Origin: Planctomycetota bacterium
GTDB lineage: Bacteria; Planctomycetota; Phycisphaerae; WQYP01
Length of the DNA stretch: 64,000 nt
Direction of reading: 5' to 3'
NCBI GenBank assembly: GCA_021800165.1
Contig: JAJYZF010000012.1
Span: forward strand, 1-64,000
Part shown: positions 1-9,390 of the stretch, one piece after another
Numbering within the stretch: the first letter of the stretch is position 1
Layout of the letters: each line of letters starts with the position of its first letter
Position numbers and translations under genes: made by a program
Notes under the pieces: generated by a model
What the model saw: only the letters and a program-made list of their open reading frames with translations
The model's database searches: none
Told to the model about the DNA's origin: nothing

Positions 1-2
1 AT

Positions 3-335
3 GAACCATCACAACTTTCCGGCGGGCAGCAGCAGCGCGTGGCCATCGCCCGCTCATTGGTGAACAACCCACGTCTGGTGTTGGCCGATGAGCCGACCGG
101 CAATTTAGATTCCCACACCAGCGAGGACGTGCTGCAAAGCTTCGAAAAACTCAACCGCGAGGAGGGCATCACCATTTTATTGGTGACCCACGACCCCACC
201 GTGGCCGGCCACGCCCAGCGTATCATTCATATTCGTGATGGCCTCATTGAAGCCGGAGCCTTTGCCGCACCGCCGACGGCCGCGGGTGCCGCGGCTATTC
301 CTTTGCCTGATTTAACCACCGGGAAAAAGGGGTAA
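3..335 (+). CDS. MacB/LolD-type ABC transporter ATPase, C-terminal part (5' end outside window)
   Basis: This is the C-terminal half of an ABC ATPase that powers a MacB-type exporter at the inner membrane. The frame is open to the window edge, so the GTG at 39 in the ORF track is not the true start. Visible motifs are the ABC signature LSGGQQQR just before that codon, Walker B with catalytic Glu ([11 protein letters not shown]), and the switch His (LLVTHDP). The Walker A part is cut off. It ends 3 bases before the permease gene and so shares its operon. An alanine/proline-rich tail follows the ATPase core. The family call is secure; the substrate is not known. Confidence 0.93.
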   Translation, partial: EPSQLSGGQQQRVAIARSLVNNPRLVLADEPTGNLDSHTSEDVLQSFEKLNREEGITILLVTHDPTVAGHAQRIIHIRDGLIEAGAFAAPPTAAGAAAIPLPDLTTGKKG

Positions 336-338
336 TCC

Positions 339-1700
339 ATGCTCAAACTCGTGACCACCTTAAAAACCGCTTTGCGGGCCTTGCGCCGCAATCCTATGCG
401 TTCGGCCCTGACCACCCTGGGCATCATCATCGGCATCGCCGCGGTGATCTCCATGGTGCAAATCGGCGAAGGATCTTCCGCGGCTATTAAACAAACCATC
501 GAAAATATGGGTGCCAACACGCTGATTGTTTTTCCCGGACAGGCGGTCAGCGCCGGCGTAAGTTTTGGCGGGGGCAGTGCCGTCACCCTTACCTCGCAGG
601 ATGCCGCGGCCGTCGCCCGCGACTGTCCATCGGTCTTGGCCGCGGCACCGCAGGTGAACGGTCGTATGCAACTGGTACGTGGCGGCCAAAACTGGGTGCC
701 GCAGTTTATCGCGGGCACCTCCCCCGCTTATTTCACCATACGCGATTGGCCGGTGGTCGAAGGACGTGCCTTCAACAACAGCGATGTACTGGGTGTTAAC
801 CAGGTTTGTGACTTGGGCCAAACAGTGGTGAAAGAGCTTTTCCCCAGCGGCAAGCCCCTGGGCAAGACCATTCTGGTGCAAAATGTGCCGCTGAAAGTGA
901 TCGGCGTGTTGGCTAAAAAGGGTGCCAACATGATGGGCATGGATCAGGATGACATTTTGGTTCTTCCCTGGACCACACTCAAATTCCGCATCTCCGCCAA
1001 TGCCCTGCAAAATCAAAACCAAAGCAGTGCCGCCACCAGCACTACCACCACCGACCAGCTTTATCCGGAAACCGCGCAAAGCCTCTACCCGGTGCCCTCC
1101 GCTTCCGAACAAGCCGACACGCCGCAGCCGGTGAGCTTTCCCAATATCAATTCCATTCTGGTGGCCGTTCCCTCCACTTCGCAGATACCCCAGGCCATTG
1201 CCGAAATCACCGCACTGCTGCGCCAGCGCCACCACCTGCAACCCGGCCAACCCGATGATTTTAACATTCGCAACATGGCGGAAATTTCCAACGCTTTAGG
1301 TTCCACTTCACGCATGATGACCAACCTGCTTACCGGCGTGGCCCTGATATCGCTGCTGGTGGGCGGGGTGGGCATTATGAACATCATGCTGGTAAGCGTG
1401 ACGGAACGCACCCGCGAAATCGGTCTGCGCATGGCGGTCGGAGCCAAGCCCCGGGACATCCTTAGCCAGTTCATCCTTGAGGCCATTGTGCTGTGCCTGT
1501 TCGGTGGTGCTCTGGGCATCCTCACCGGTCAGGCACTTTCCAGTGCCGTGCAACATCTGCTGCATTGGCCCATTGAACTTTCCATGCCCGCCATGATTGC
1601 CTCGGTGGCCGTTTCCGCCGCCGTTGGACTGATTTTTGGTTATTATCCGGCATGGAAAGCCTCGCGGCTCGATCCTATTGACGCACTGCGTTACGAATAA
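339..1700 (+). CDS. MacB-like ABC transporter permease
   Basis: Inner-membrane permease of a MacB-type tripartite exporter, 453 aa. It has one N-terminal membrane segment (about residues 20-42), a long periplasmic domain of the MacB_PCD type, and three C-terminal membrane segments of the FtsX type, including the typical GGVGIMNIMLVSVTERTREI stretch. A low-complexity Ser/Thr/Gln insert lies near residues 225-260 in the periplasmic domain. It follows the ATPase directly and precedes a TolC/NodT-type outer membrane protein, so the three form an export pathway across the envelope; the HlyD-type adaptor would be expected upstream, outside the window. Macrolide export is only the family's best-known role. 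Confidence 0.92.
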   Translation: MLKLVTTLKTALRALRRNPMRSALTTLGIIIGIAAVISMVQIGEGSSAAIKQTIENMGANTLIVFPGQAVSAGVSFGGGSAVTLTSQDAAAVARDCPSVLAAAPQVNGRMQLVRGGQNWVPQFIAGTSPAYFTIRDWPVVEGRAFNNSDVLGVNQVCDLGQTVVKELFPSGKPLGKTILVQNVPLKVIGVLAKKGANMMGMDQDDILVLPWTTLKFRISANALQNQNQSSAATSTTTTDQLYPETAQSLYPVPSASEQADTPQPVSFPNINSILVAVPSTSQIPQAIAEITALLRQRHHLQPGQPDDFNIRNMAEISNALGSTSRMMTNLLTGVALISLLVGGVGIMNIMLVSVTERTREIGLRMAVGAKPRDILSQFILEAIVLCLFGGALGILTGQALSSAVQHLLHWPIELSMPAMIASVAVSAAVGLIFGYYPAWKASRLDPIDALRYE

Positions 1701-1754
1701 CCGCGGTACAGGCCGCGGCTATCCGCCGCGGACCGCTAGCAGGAGATACGCCCC

Positions 1755-3248
1755 ATGTTCAATAAAAACTTACCGCTTCGCACGACCCTCGTGGCTGCGG
1801 CCACCATGGGTTTATGGCTTGGTGGCTGCACCGTCGGCCCCAACTTTCATCCACCGCAGGTAGCAATGCCGAAACACTGGTCCGGCGGAAACACCACAGG
1901 GACCACCACAGCTTCTACCCACCCCGCCACCGTGGCCGCCACGCAGCCTGCGGCCAAACCCCAAAGCATCATCACCACCAAACGCGCCCACCTGGCCACC
2001 TGGTGGACGAATTTTCACGACCCCGAGCTTACCGCCCTGATTCAGCAGGCCGCGACCCGCAACCTCACCATTTTGCAGGCCCAAGTCGCCATCCGCCAGG
2101 CTCGCTACGCGCGCGATATCGCCGCTGCCAATCTAGGACCGTTTGTAAGTGCCAATGCTTCCTACCAGCGCAGCGGCACCAGCAATAATTTAACCAAAGC
2201 CGGTGGGACACGTTCTACCGGTAACATGTTTCAAAGCGGCCTGAATGGCTCGTGGGAACTGGATATTTTCGGCGGAGTGAAACGGTCGGTGGAAGCCGCC
2301 AATGACAATCTCGCCGCCGCCGACGAAAACTCCCACACCGTCATGATCACCCTGCTTAGCGAAGTCGCCACCGACTACATCACCCTGCGCGGGGTGCAGC
2401 AGCAATTGTTTGTCGCCCGCACCAACATACATCTACAGCAACAAACGGTAACGCTGACCCGCCGCCAATTCCAAAACGGCCTGAATACCGAATTGGCCCT
2501 GGCCGATGCCGAATCGCAATTGGCCACCACCGAAAGCCAGATTGCCCCGCTGCAGACCCAGCAGCAGCAGTTGATTTACGCCCTAAGTGTGCTGCTGGGT
2601 CAACCACCCGCGGCACTGGAACGTGAGCTTTCCACGCCCCGGCCCATTCCGCCCGTTCCGCCCAGCGTGCCCATCGGCCTGCCCGCTCAGTTGCTGCTGC
2701 GCCGGCCTGATGTGCGGACCGCGGAAAGCCAACTCGCCGCCGCCACCGCCGAAATTGGGGTGGCCACCGCCGAGCTTTATCCTACTTTTGTCATTAACGG
2801 CAATCTGGGGTTTTCTTCGCAAAGCGCCGCCAACTGGTTTGATTCCAATTCCCTGAACTGGGGTATTGGCCCCAGCGTTTCATGGGCCATTTTCAGTTCC
2901 GGACAAATTGAATCCACCATCCATCAAAATGAAGCTATTCGCGATGAATACTATCTGGCCTACCGCCAAAGTGTGCTCACCGCCCTGCAACAGGTGGATT
3001 CCGCCATTGCCGCCTACACCCATGAGCAGGAACACGAAAAAGCCCTCCAGGCTGCGGTAAAAGCCAGCCAACAGGCCACCAAACTCTCCTTGGAGCTTTA
3101 TAAGGCCGGCCTGACCGATTTCCTCAACGTGCTCCAAGCCCAGCAATCCCTTTATGCCGCCCAAAATTCCCTGGTGCTTAGCAAGCTCGCCCTGTCCAAC
3201 GATCTGGTGTCTCTCTACCAAGCCCTTGGCGGAGGCTGGCACCGGTAA
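1755..3248 (+). CDS. NodT/TolC-family outer membrane efflux lipoprotein
   Basis: Outer membrane channel of the NodT (RND/ABC efflux) family, 497 aa. The start follows a good ribosome site (AGGAG). A lipoprotein signal peptide ends in a lipobox LGG|C at about residue 25, followed by VGPNF, which is typical of NodT proteins. Two outer-efflux repeats follow (roughly residues 90-290 and 300-495), with the alanine/glutamine-rich helices expected of the periplasmic barrel and the LLLRRPDVR segment conserved in this family. It lies 54 bases after the MacB permease and is probably co-transcribed. The substrate cannot be told from sequence. Confidence 0.93.
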   Translation: MFNKNLPLRTTLVAAATMGLWLGGCTVGPNFHPPQVAMPKHWSGGNTTGTTTASTHPATVAATQPAAKPQSIITTKRAHLATWWTNFHDPELTALIQQAATRNLTILQAQVAIRQARYARDIAAANLGPFVSANASYQRSGTSNNLTKAGGTRSTGNMFQSGLNGSWELDIFGGVKRSVEAANDNLAAADENSHTVMITLLSEVATDYITLRGVQQQLFVARTNIHLQQQTVTLTRRQFQNGLNTELALADAESQLATTESQIAPLQTQQQQLIYALSVLLGQPPAALERELSTPRPIPPVPPSVPIGLPAQLLLRRPDVRTAESQLAAATAEIGVATAELYPTFVINGNLGFSSQSAANWFDSNSLNWGIGPSVSWAIFSSGQIESTIHQNEAIRDEYYLAYRQSVLTALQQVDSAIAAYTHEQEHEKALQAAVKASQQATKLSLELYKAGLTDFLNVLQAQQSLYAAQNSLVLSKLALSNDLVSLYQALGGGWHR

Positions 3249-3255
3249 AAATAAA

Positions 3256-3280
3256 GGCGGGTCCGCCGGCGGCTCCCGCC
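3256..3280. terminator. GC-rich hairpin between convergent genes
   Basis: GGCGGG pairs with CCCGCC across a 13-base loop that itself is GC-rich, just after the TolC-like stop codon and before the convergent UROD-like gene. There is no U-run, so it is only a candidate transcription end. Confidence 0.3.
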
Positions 3281-3390
3281 CGTCCAGAGATACGGCTTGG
3301 CAACTTCATCGGGTCTATTGACTTGCGTCGGCGCTGGTGGCCACAAAGCCGGCGGCGACAACACTGGGAATGACCCCAAATAGACAAGCA

Positions 3391-4542
3391 TTACACCCGG
3401 GTGGGGCGTGCCCGACGGCATAAGTCCCGGCGCAGTGTCAGATATGCTTCCAGATTCTCCACGGACATGGTATGGGTCAAACCTCCGCCGATATTGGCGA
3501 CGAACCGCGGGGCCTGGCAGCCGATCTCAATGCACCGGGTTACCTCGCGCGCGATTTCCGGGATAGATCCGCCGGCCAGCGTGGCGCTGTTGATGTTGCC
3601 GATCAGAATTTTATCAGGGTACTCCCGCACCACACGTTGCAAATCGACCAGATATTCAAAGTTAAGCCCCTCCGCTCCGGCCGCAAAGATATCTTTGACA
3701 AAGGCGGAGCAGTCGCCGTCGCTGGTGAATATGATGGGAACACCCCGCCGGCGCAGCGGGGCAAAAATGGCCGGATAATGCGGAAATATATGCCGACGAT
3801 ACCAAGCCGGTGGAAAAACCGGCCCACTGGTCATGGTCAGATCATCGTGAAAAATAAATCCCCGAAGTCCTTCCACCTGCGACCACGCGGTGGCAATACG
3901 AACCGACACTTCGGCAAAGCGTTCCATCAGCCGTCCGAAGCGATCCTCTTGCATCCCGGCCTCGCACAGAAGCTCAAAACCAAATATCGCCAGCGGCCAA
4001 TGAAAACAAGTGGTGTAATGATGGGGCAGCGGATAGGCGATTTGGCCGACGCTCTGCAGCATCTGTTCATACTGCCCGGCAAAATCCGCGCGATATTGCT
4101 CCACTGTTTTGGGAAAGTATTGCAAAGGCTCGAAAGCCAGGGCCTCATCCACACTCCGCGGCTTGGGAACATGCACAAAATGCCGCCCGTCTTCCTGGTG
4201 GACCGCTCCGAAAATCCCCCACTGCACCACCTCCAGCCCCTCCCGCGTTCTTTTGATGGTCTGGCCGTCATCCCAATCGAAAATCTCCTCGTATCCCAAG
4301 GCACTGGGCGTATCGGGCAGGGCGGCGCTGGTCGGCAGACCGCCGCCCCATAACAAGTCAATTTCGAATACTTCCGCGATACGCCGAAACGCTTCATTCA
4401 AACGCTGCGGCTCGCGCAATGGGTCAATGCCGCTGAAGTGCTTAATGGCCTGGCGTGAGATCCCCCGCGGGTGCTCCATCACCGCGATGCGCTGGCCGTG
4501 GTAACCCGGCCGCAAAATGGCCAATCCCAAATCAATTGACAT
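3391..4542 (-). CDS. Uroporphyrinogen-decarboxylase-like (URO-D superfamily) protein
   Basis: A 383-aa protein with the look of the URO-D superfamily TIM barrel: a C-terminal DGDCSAFVKDIFAAGAEGLN stretch, then a strand with IGNIN, and an FVANIGGGLTHTMSVEN end. The N-terminal arginine motif that marks true HemE is not visible, so haem synthesis is unlikely. URO-D relatives of this kind are common in planctomycetes beside glycoside hydrolase genes, and some superfamily members are corrinoid-dependent methyltransferases; the real reaction is unknown. Its start overlaps the end of the upstream glycosidase remnant by 11 bases, which points to a former common operon for sugar breakdown. Confidence 0.75.
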   Translation of the reverse strand: MSIDLGLAILRPGYHGQRIAVMEHPRGISRQAIKHFSGIDPLREPQRLNEAFRRIAEVFEIDLLWGGGLPTSAALPDTPSALGYEEIFDWDDGQTIKRTREGLEVVQWGIFGAVHQEDGRHFVHVPKPRSVDEALAFEPLQYFPKTVEQYRADFAGQYEQMLQSVGQIAYPLPHHYTTCFHWPLAIFGFELLCEAGMQEDRFGRLMERFAEVSVRIATAWSQVEGLRGFIFHDDLTMTSGPVFPPAWYRRHIFPHYPAIFAPLRRRGVPIIFTSDGDCSAFVKDIFAAGAEGLNFEYLVDLQRVVREYPDKILIGNINSATLAGGSIPEIAREVTRCIEIGCQAPRFVANIGGGLTHTMSVENLEAYLTLRRDLCRRARPTRV

Positions 4543-5471
4543 GTTGAAGCTCCCGCCGCAGCAAGCGGTAATAAGCTGCTCCGACCGGTCGGGGCGGTGC
4601 CAAAAAATCTTGACGCATGAACAGCATGTTGCCTACTTCCACCGCCGCGCCGGCCCGCCGGGCTGCGGCAAAATATTCCTGCAGGGTTTCCGCAAAGCCG
4701 GTCAGATCAAAGGCCACGGGGCACCGCGGTGCGGTGGCCCGCAACATGTGTGCCCGTTGCGTGTGCTCACGCACGTCGGAACCATGCACATCATAAGTTC
4801 GGTTGACATCAATGAATTCCGCCAGCCAGGGATGCCCGGCGCACCCGATGTGGCAGGCGTCGGGTTTGAACCGCCACATCAGCCGGTAGAATAATTCATG
4901 CACCCGATAAATATAATTTTCCTCGCCGCGCCATTGCGGGTCATAGAGAGGCATATCTGGATGCACTTTATCCGCCTGAAAATCGGTTTTGACGCCACCC
5001 AGATCGTAGCAGCCCCAATCGGACGAAAAAAGGCGGTAAAATAGCGGTTCCAGATATTCTTTTTGGGTTTTCGGGTGGGAATAATCCCGCATGCGCCGAA
5101 CTTGCCGGCCCCACCCTACAACCTGCCCGACCTCGTCCGTGTTTCCGCAGCGGGCACTCCCACCGAGCGAAACTGTCTCCATGGCTTTCACCCCAGCAAA
5201 TTTCCCGGACAATATTGCTTGACATTCGGACGCACCAACCAGCCCAAATCCTCACCCATGGCATGATCGTAGGTGCGGCTGCGCGAAACCGCAACGATAT
5301 ATTGCTGCCAACGTCGCAACCATTGAGAGGCCAAAGCCGGCGTAAGATCAGTGGTGGCAGCTAAAATATGCCGACCATTGCCATTCTCCCAGATGGCAGC
5401 ACGGCTAACCCAGCACCAACCAGGGAGGCCTCAAGCAGATTTCTGCGGGAGCGGCTAAAAGTGTTCACCAT
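4532..5471 (-). pseudogene. Remnant of a Tat-exported GH31/GH36-like glycosidase
   Basis: The 5' end starts at ATG 5471 behind a ribosome site (AAGGA) and encodes a twin-arginine signal (SRRNLLEASLVGAGLAVL), but hits TAG after 36 codons. About 65 coding-like codons follow in another frame (…RTYDHAMGEDLGWLVRPNV…), ending in TGA. A third frame then carries the C-terminal part of a TIM-barrel glycosidase (residues from RDYSHPKTQKEYL, with GGVKTDF resembling the nucleophile motif of GH31/36 families) and stops at 4532. The region is much too short for a whole enzyme of this kind, so internal sequence is probably lost as well. Sequencing errors could explain single shifts but not the missing length. 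The substrate is unknown. Confidence 0.6.
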
Positions 5472-5531
5472 GGCAGTTCCTTGCCAGCACATTCATTTTT
5501 TCCCGGCCGTGTTATCCCGTATTTGATGGGT

Positions 5532-8500
5532 TCAAAACAGCCGAACCGTTTTAATTTCAAACGGACCGAAATCCAGCGTTATCCCACCCTCTGTTATGGA
5601 CATGTCCTGCAATACATCTTCCAGCATATTGGCAATTGCGGCCCGCGCGGGCGGCTGTTGAAACTTCAGTCGGGCCTGGCACACACCGCCCTCACATTCG
5701 TACAACCGCAGTACCAGACCTCTGCCATCCTCAGCGGGCTTCATAGCTTCAAGGACAATTTGGGAACTGTCAATCTCTACAAAGCTGTATTCCGGCAACC
5801 CGGTAGTGCCGCCCCAGCAGGCAAGCCGATGATTGAACTCGTAAGCCGGGCGGACCACCGCCTCGGCGGTAAACGGCCCGGCATGAGCCAGCAAAGCGTA
5901 ATTCAGGATGTGCCGCCCGGCATCGCCACGCGGATCCGGATGGCAGCCTCCCTTGTGCAGGGAAAGTCGCAAGTCTGAACCATCGGCGGATATACCGTAT
6001 TTAGAATCATTGAGCACTGCCACACCGAACCGAGCTTCGGAAATATCCGCCCATTTGTGGTGGCACACTTCAAAGCGGGCCCGGTCCTGCGGCCAGTTGC
6101 GGTGGTTGGTCCGTTGCAGATGACCAAACTGAATTTCATAACGAATCGCGGGAGCATGAACGTTCAAATGAAAACCCGCCTTGAGAAACGCATGTTTTTC
6201 CTGCCAGTCCAGCACAGATTCAAAATCGACGCGCGGCGTGTCCCGGTGAAAGACCACATCCTGGACCAATTCTGAGCTTTGGCCCACGTGGTAATGCTGC
6301 CGCAGCCGGAATTGGAGCGGTCCGTCGGCGATGACCTCGCTGCACTTAAGCCGACAGCAAGGTTTAAGTTTAAGCTCTAAGTCGGCGTCAATATCCCAAT
6401 TATCCCAGGCGGCCGGCACATCTTCGCCGAACAGCAGGGTGTTCAGCGGCAGGCCGGCCCCGCGCAGTTCTCGACCCGTGGGCTTGTAAATAAGCGAGCC
6501 GATTTCTCCATTGGCCTCAAAACATGCGGCCAGCAACGGCGTATTGACGTGGGTTTTATCGCCACGAAATGGTGATGCGGTGGTGCTGGGCCGCGTCTTG
6601 CCCAACGCTACTTTGGTTACCGCCAGCGGAGCTGCGGTGATGCCGGATAAGACCAGACGCGGCGTCCCGTCCGGATGGGTGACGTGCTGGGCGGTGCAAG
6701 CGGGGTTTAGCGGAAAAAAAGCTTGCAGCGGATAATCCAAGTCCATCTCGCCGGTACGCGGCCAACTCAGGCCGTTGAACACACTGATAACATCCGCCTG
6801 CACGCGTGGCCCGGCCAAATTGTGGATCAATTCAACGGCCTGTTGAATGGCGGCCCCGGTTTGGACCAAAGATTGGTTATGAACAGCGGGGATACTGGTT
6901 CCGGGCAGTATATCGTGGAATTGATTGACCAAAAGCGTGTCCCACAATGTTTGCAGTTGATTCCAGAATTTATCGCGCGGCGCGGCCATCAGCACGGCCA
7001 CCAGTTCCAGTTCGCGCAGAGCGCTTTCCAGCTTGCGGTTGTGCCGTTTAATCTGGTGCATTTGCGTGAGTGTGCCGCGATGCCCTTCCAGATAGAGTTC
7101 GCCGCAATAGATAGGTGGTTTGTGAATTTCGCGGGAGAGTCGGGTCATAAAATCGTGGACCAAGGTGTAACGGGATCGCGGGCAGCCTTGCATATCTAAA
7201 ACGCGCCGGGCGGCTTCCAACATGTCGGCGTTGGGACCGCCGCCGCCATCGCCAAAACCAAAGGCAATCATCTTTTGCTGCGTTACTTCGCGATGCAGAA
7301 TGCCAGTGCGCATGACACCGCCGATTGCGTCACCGCCGTAAACGTGCTCAAGAAGGGTTTTGGGATCCGGGTGGCAATGAATGGCCGGGCAATGGCACAG
7401 CACCTCGGAACCGTCAATGCCCCGCCATTCAAAGGTATCGTAAGGAAAGGCATTGGATTCGTTCCAGGAAAGCTTTGTGGTCAGAAAATAGCGAATCCCG
7501 CACGACCGAAGAATCTGCGGCAAGGCCGCCGAATAGCCGAAGGTGTCGGGCAACCAGAATACATCGCTGCGATAACCGCCTAGATATTCGCGGCAGAAAC
7601 GATCTCCACGCACAAATTGCCGTACCAGGGCTTCACCACCAATCACATTGGCATCCGGTTCCACCCAGGCCAGGCCAATCGGTTCCCAGCGACCATCTTG
7701 AATACGCTGGCGTATGGCGTGGAATATCTCCGGATAATTGGCACGCATAAACTCCAGATGAACCATGGAACTTTGCACAAACAGATATTCCGGATATTGC
7801 TCCATCAGGTGCAGGGCATTGGAATAGGTGCGGGCACACTTGCGGATGGTTTCCTCCATGGGCCAAAGCCAAGCGGTATCCATGTGTGAATGACCGATGA
7901 TGCCAACTTGCGGATACACCGCTGTCGACTTTTGATTGAGAATTTGGCCCAGCAGTTGTTCCGCCACAACCAGAGCCTCCCGCCACCGTGATTCCGGAGT
8001 GTGGTGCGGATCCTGCACGATAACGGTAAATACCTCTTCCAAAACCGCGGCCATCGAAGCCCGGGTAAAATCGCTTGCGGCCAGCCCATCAAAAAGACTT
8101 AAAACCGTCTGTAAATCGAATACAAAGGCGCGGACATCAGGCCGTAAAGCCAGAATTTCCACCCCGGAAAATCTTACCGCCGGGTAATCCTGAAATTCCG
8201 GTCGCACGTCGGGCACATCGTAAGGCTGCGTGCCTTCCACCCGATGACCAGCGTAGCCCTCAATGAGGATATGAAAAGCGGTATCGGCAACGGCCTTCCG
8301 ACACAACAATTGTTCCCGGTGCGCACCCAGATTGCCATCCCGACTTGGCGGATTAAACAGCCCACGGGCCTGCCCATTCACCCACAGCATCGCCTCCGTG
8401 CCGGTTCCAGCGGCCCGGATAAAAAGCGACTGATTGGCCAGATGGCCGGGCACACGAAGGGTACCGCGAAACCAGGCGGAAATTCCATCGCCGCCCCACA

Positions 8501-8609
8501 CGGTTCCGACCGGGCAGGGTGCCCAGGGGGAATCATCTTTGGGCAGCGGCCCGCAGCGCCGCGATGTTTGAAAACTTTGCATCTCGATAAACCCATGTGT
8601 TTCAAACAT
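5532..8609 (-). CDS. GH38 alpha-mannosidase
   Basis: A class II alpha-mannosidase of about 1025 aa, expected to cleave alpha-mannosides from glycans. It has an N-terminal beta-sandwich-like region (residues 1-150), then the GH38 catalytic barrel: metal ligands in GHSHMDTAW (about 240-248), the nucleophile Asp in FWLPDTFGYS (about 356), and the late metal His in NQFHDILPGTS. Mid and C-terminal beta domains complete it. No signal peptide is seen, so it may act in the cytoplasm on imported oligosaccharides. It is the last intact enzyme of the decaying glycan cluster. The ORF-track start at 8612 is a TTG; ATG 8609 follows directly. An upstream in-frame ATG is separated by an amber codon (next entry). 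Confidence 0.93.
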   Translation of the reverse strand: MFETHGFIEMQSFQTSRRCGPLPKDDSPWAPCPVGTVWGGDGISAWFRGTLRVPGHLANQSLFIRAAGTGTEAMLWVNGQARGLFNPPSRDGNLGAHREQLLCRKAVADTAFHILIEGYAGHRVEGTQPYDVPDVRPEFQDYPAVRFSGVEILALRPDVRAFVFDLQTVLSLFDGLAASDFTRASMAAVLEEVFTVIVQDPHHTPESRWREALVVAEQLLGQILNQKSTAVYPQVGIIGHSHMDTAWLWPMEETIRKCARTYSNALHLMEQYPEYLFVQSSMVHLEFMRANYPEIFHAIRQRIQDGRWEPIGLAWVEPDANVIGGEALVRQFVRGDRFCREYLGGYRSDVFWLPDTFGYSAALPQILRSCGIRYFLTTKLSWNESNAFPYDTFEWRGIDGSEVLCHCPAIHCHPDPKTLLEHVYGGDAIGGVMRTGILHREVTQQKMIAFGFGDGGGGPNADMLEAARRVLDMQGCPRSRYTLVHDFMTRLSREIHKPPIYCGELYLEGHRGTLTQMHQIKRHNRKLESALRELELVAVLMAAPRDKFWNQLQTLWDTLLVNQFHDILPGTSIPAVHNQSLVQTGAAIQQAVELIHNLAGPRVQADVISVFNGLSWPRTGEMDLDYPLQAFFPLNPACTAQHVTHPDGTPRLVLSGITAAPLAVTKVALGKTRPSTTASPFRGDKTHVNTPLLAACFEANGEIGSLIYKPTGRELRGAGLPLNTLLFGEDVPAAWDNWDIDADLELKLKPCCRLKCSEVIADGPLQFRLRQHYHVGQSSELVQDVVFHRDTPRVDFESVLDWQEKHAFLKAGFHLNVHAPAIRYEIQFGHLQRTNHRNWPQDRARFEVCHHKWADISEARFGVAVLNDSKYGISADGSDLRLSLHKGGCHPDPRGDAGRHILNYALLAHAGPFTAEAVVRPAYEFNHRLACWGGTTGLPEYSFVEIDSSQIVLEAMKPAEDGRGLVLRLYECEGGVCQARLKFQQPPARAAIANMLEDVLQDMSITEGGITLDFGPFEIKTVRLF

Positions 8610-8618
8610 CAATTGCCG

Positions 8619-8672
8619 CTACACCGGCACCACCGCCTTGAGTTTGGAAATAGTCTTGGCAGATATCAGCAT
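8619..8672 (-). other. Possible original GH38 start, cut off by an in-frame TAG
   Basis: ATG at 8672 sits behind a GGAG ribosome site and opens a 17-codon frame (MLISAKTISKLKAVVPV) in phase with the GH38 gene, then meets TAG at 8621-8619; the GH38 frame resumes three codons later. The peptide resembles the helical start of other GH38 proteins. It may be a nonsense mutation or a short leader peptide. Confidence 0.35.
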
Positions 8673-9390
8673 GAGCTACTCCGTATAAAACAGCGAGCCC
8701 CAAAGGAATATGTGCCGAGGTATACCCCTGCCCCGTGAGGATTACAAGCGATACCCTCACCTGGATGATGCCATGTTCAGGCCGGTGGTGCGGGTCATTC
8801 CGCCATATCAACAACAATTTGGATCACTTCCAGACCCAGTGCCGTCATCCACAAGGGACCGCGCAAAAATAAATTCGTGTTTTACGGCGATAAAAGCTCT
8901 GTCTGAAATTTTGTTACCGCTGGCGAGGCGTGACTGGCACGCATACCCCGCAGTGGGTCTGGAACGAGCGAACAACGAAGCCAGCGGCCAAAAGGACCAG
9001 CCGGCAAGTGTGAAGTTATTGTTGCCCGGTCGCCATGTTTGGCCAGACCAGCCCAAGACGGGCGGTAGAGTAGGCTGTGGCTCCGGTGGCAAGGCAAGGC
9101 CAACGAAGCGGCGAATCAATGGGCGGGGCTGTTGGAACCCGCAAGCAGTGTCGCGGGCCGATGCGTTGTCGCCATGAATAGAATATGTCAATACCGTGGC
9201 GACCAAGCGGGCAAGATTGTCAAGATCGACGGGTTACTTTGGGCGAGGAGTCAGGAGGTTCCGCTTTGTCGCTCCTATCCCGAGGCCTGGCGAAATGTAA
9301 AGTGGTGGATGGTTTCATCGGCCAGGCGCATCATGATCCCGGAGGTCCGAAAGGCCGTCAACGGTACCACGGTGTTGTTATCGGCCCGGT
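8673..9390. other. Gene-poor stretch, about 0.7 kb
   Basis: ORFs of 100-155 codons exist on both strands here, but none has a recognisable motif, a convincing ribosome site or amino acid use like the neighbours. I see no RNA gene. It lies upstream of the degraded glycan cluster and may hold its promoter together with remains of lost genes. Confidence 0.4.

Noticed and set aside
3472-4353. 293-aa plus-strand ORF
   Set aside because: Shadow of the UROD-like gene.
3391-4542. True HemE (haem synthesis)
   Set aside because: The N-terminal arginine motif of HemE is not visible and the context is glycan metabolism.
5532-8612. Many plus-strand ORFs inside the GH38 gene (for example 6723-7199, 8244-8738)
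   Set aside because: They are shadows of the well-supported minus-strand mannosidase and have no motifs.
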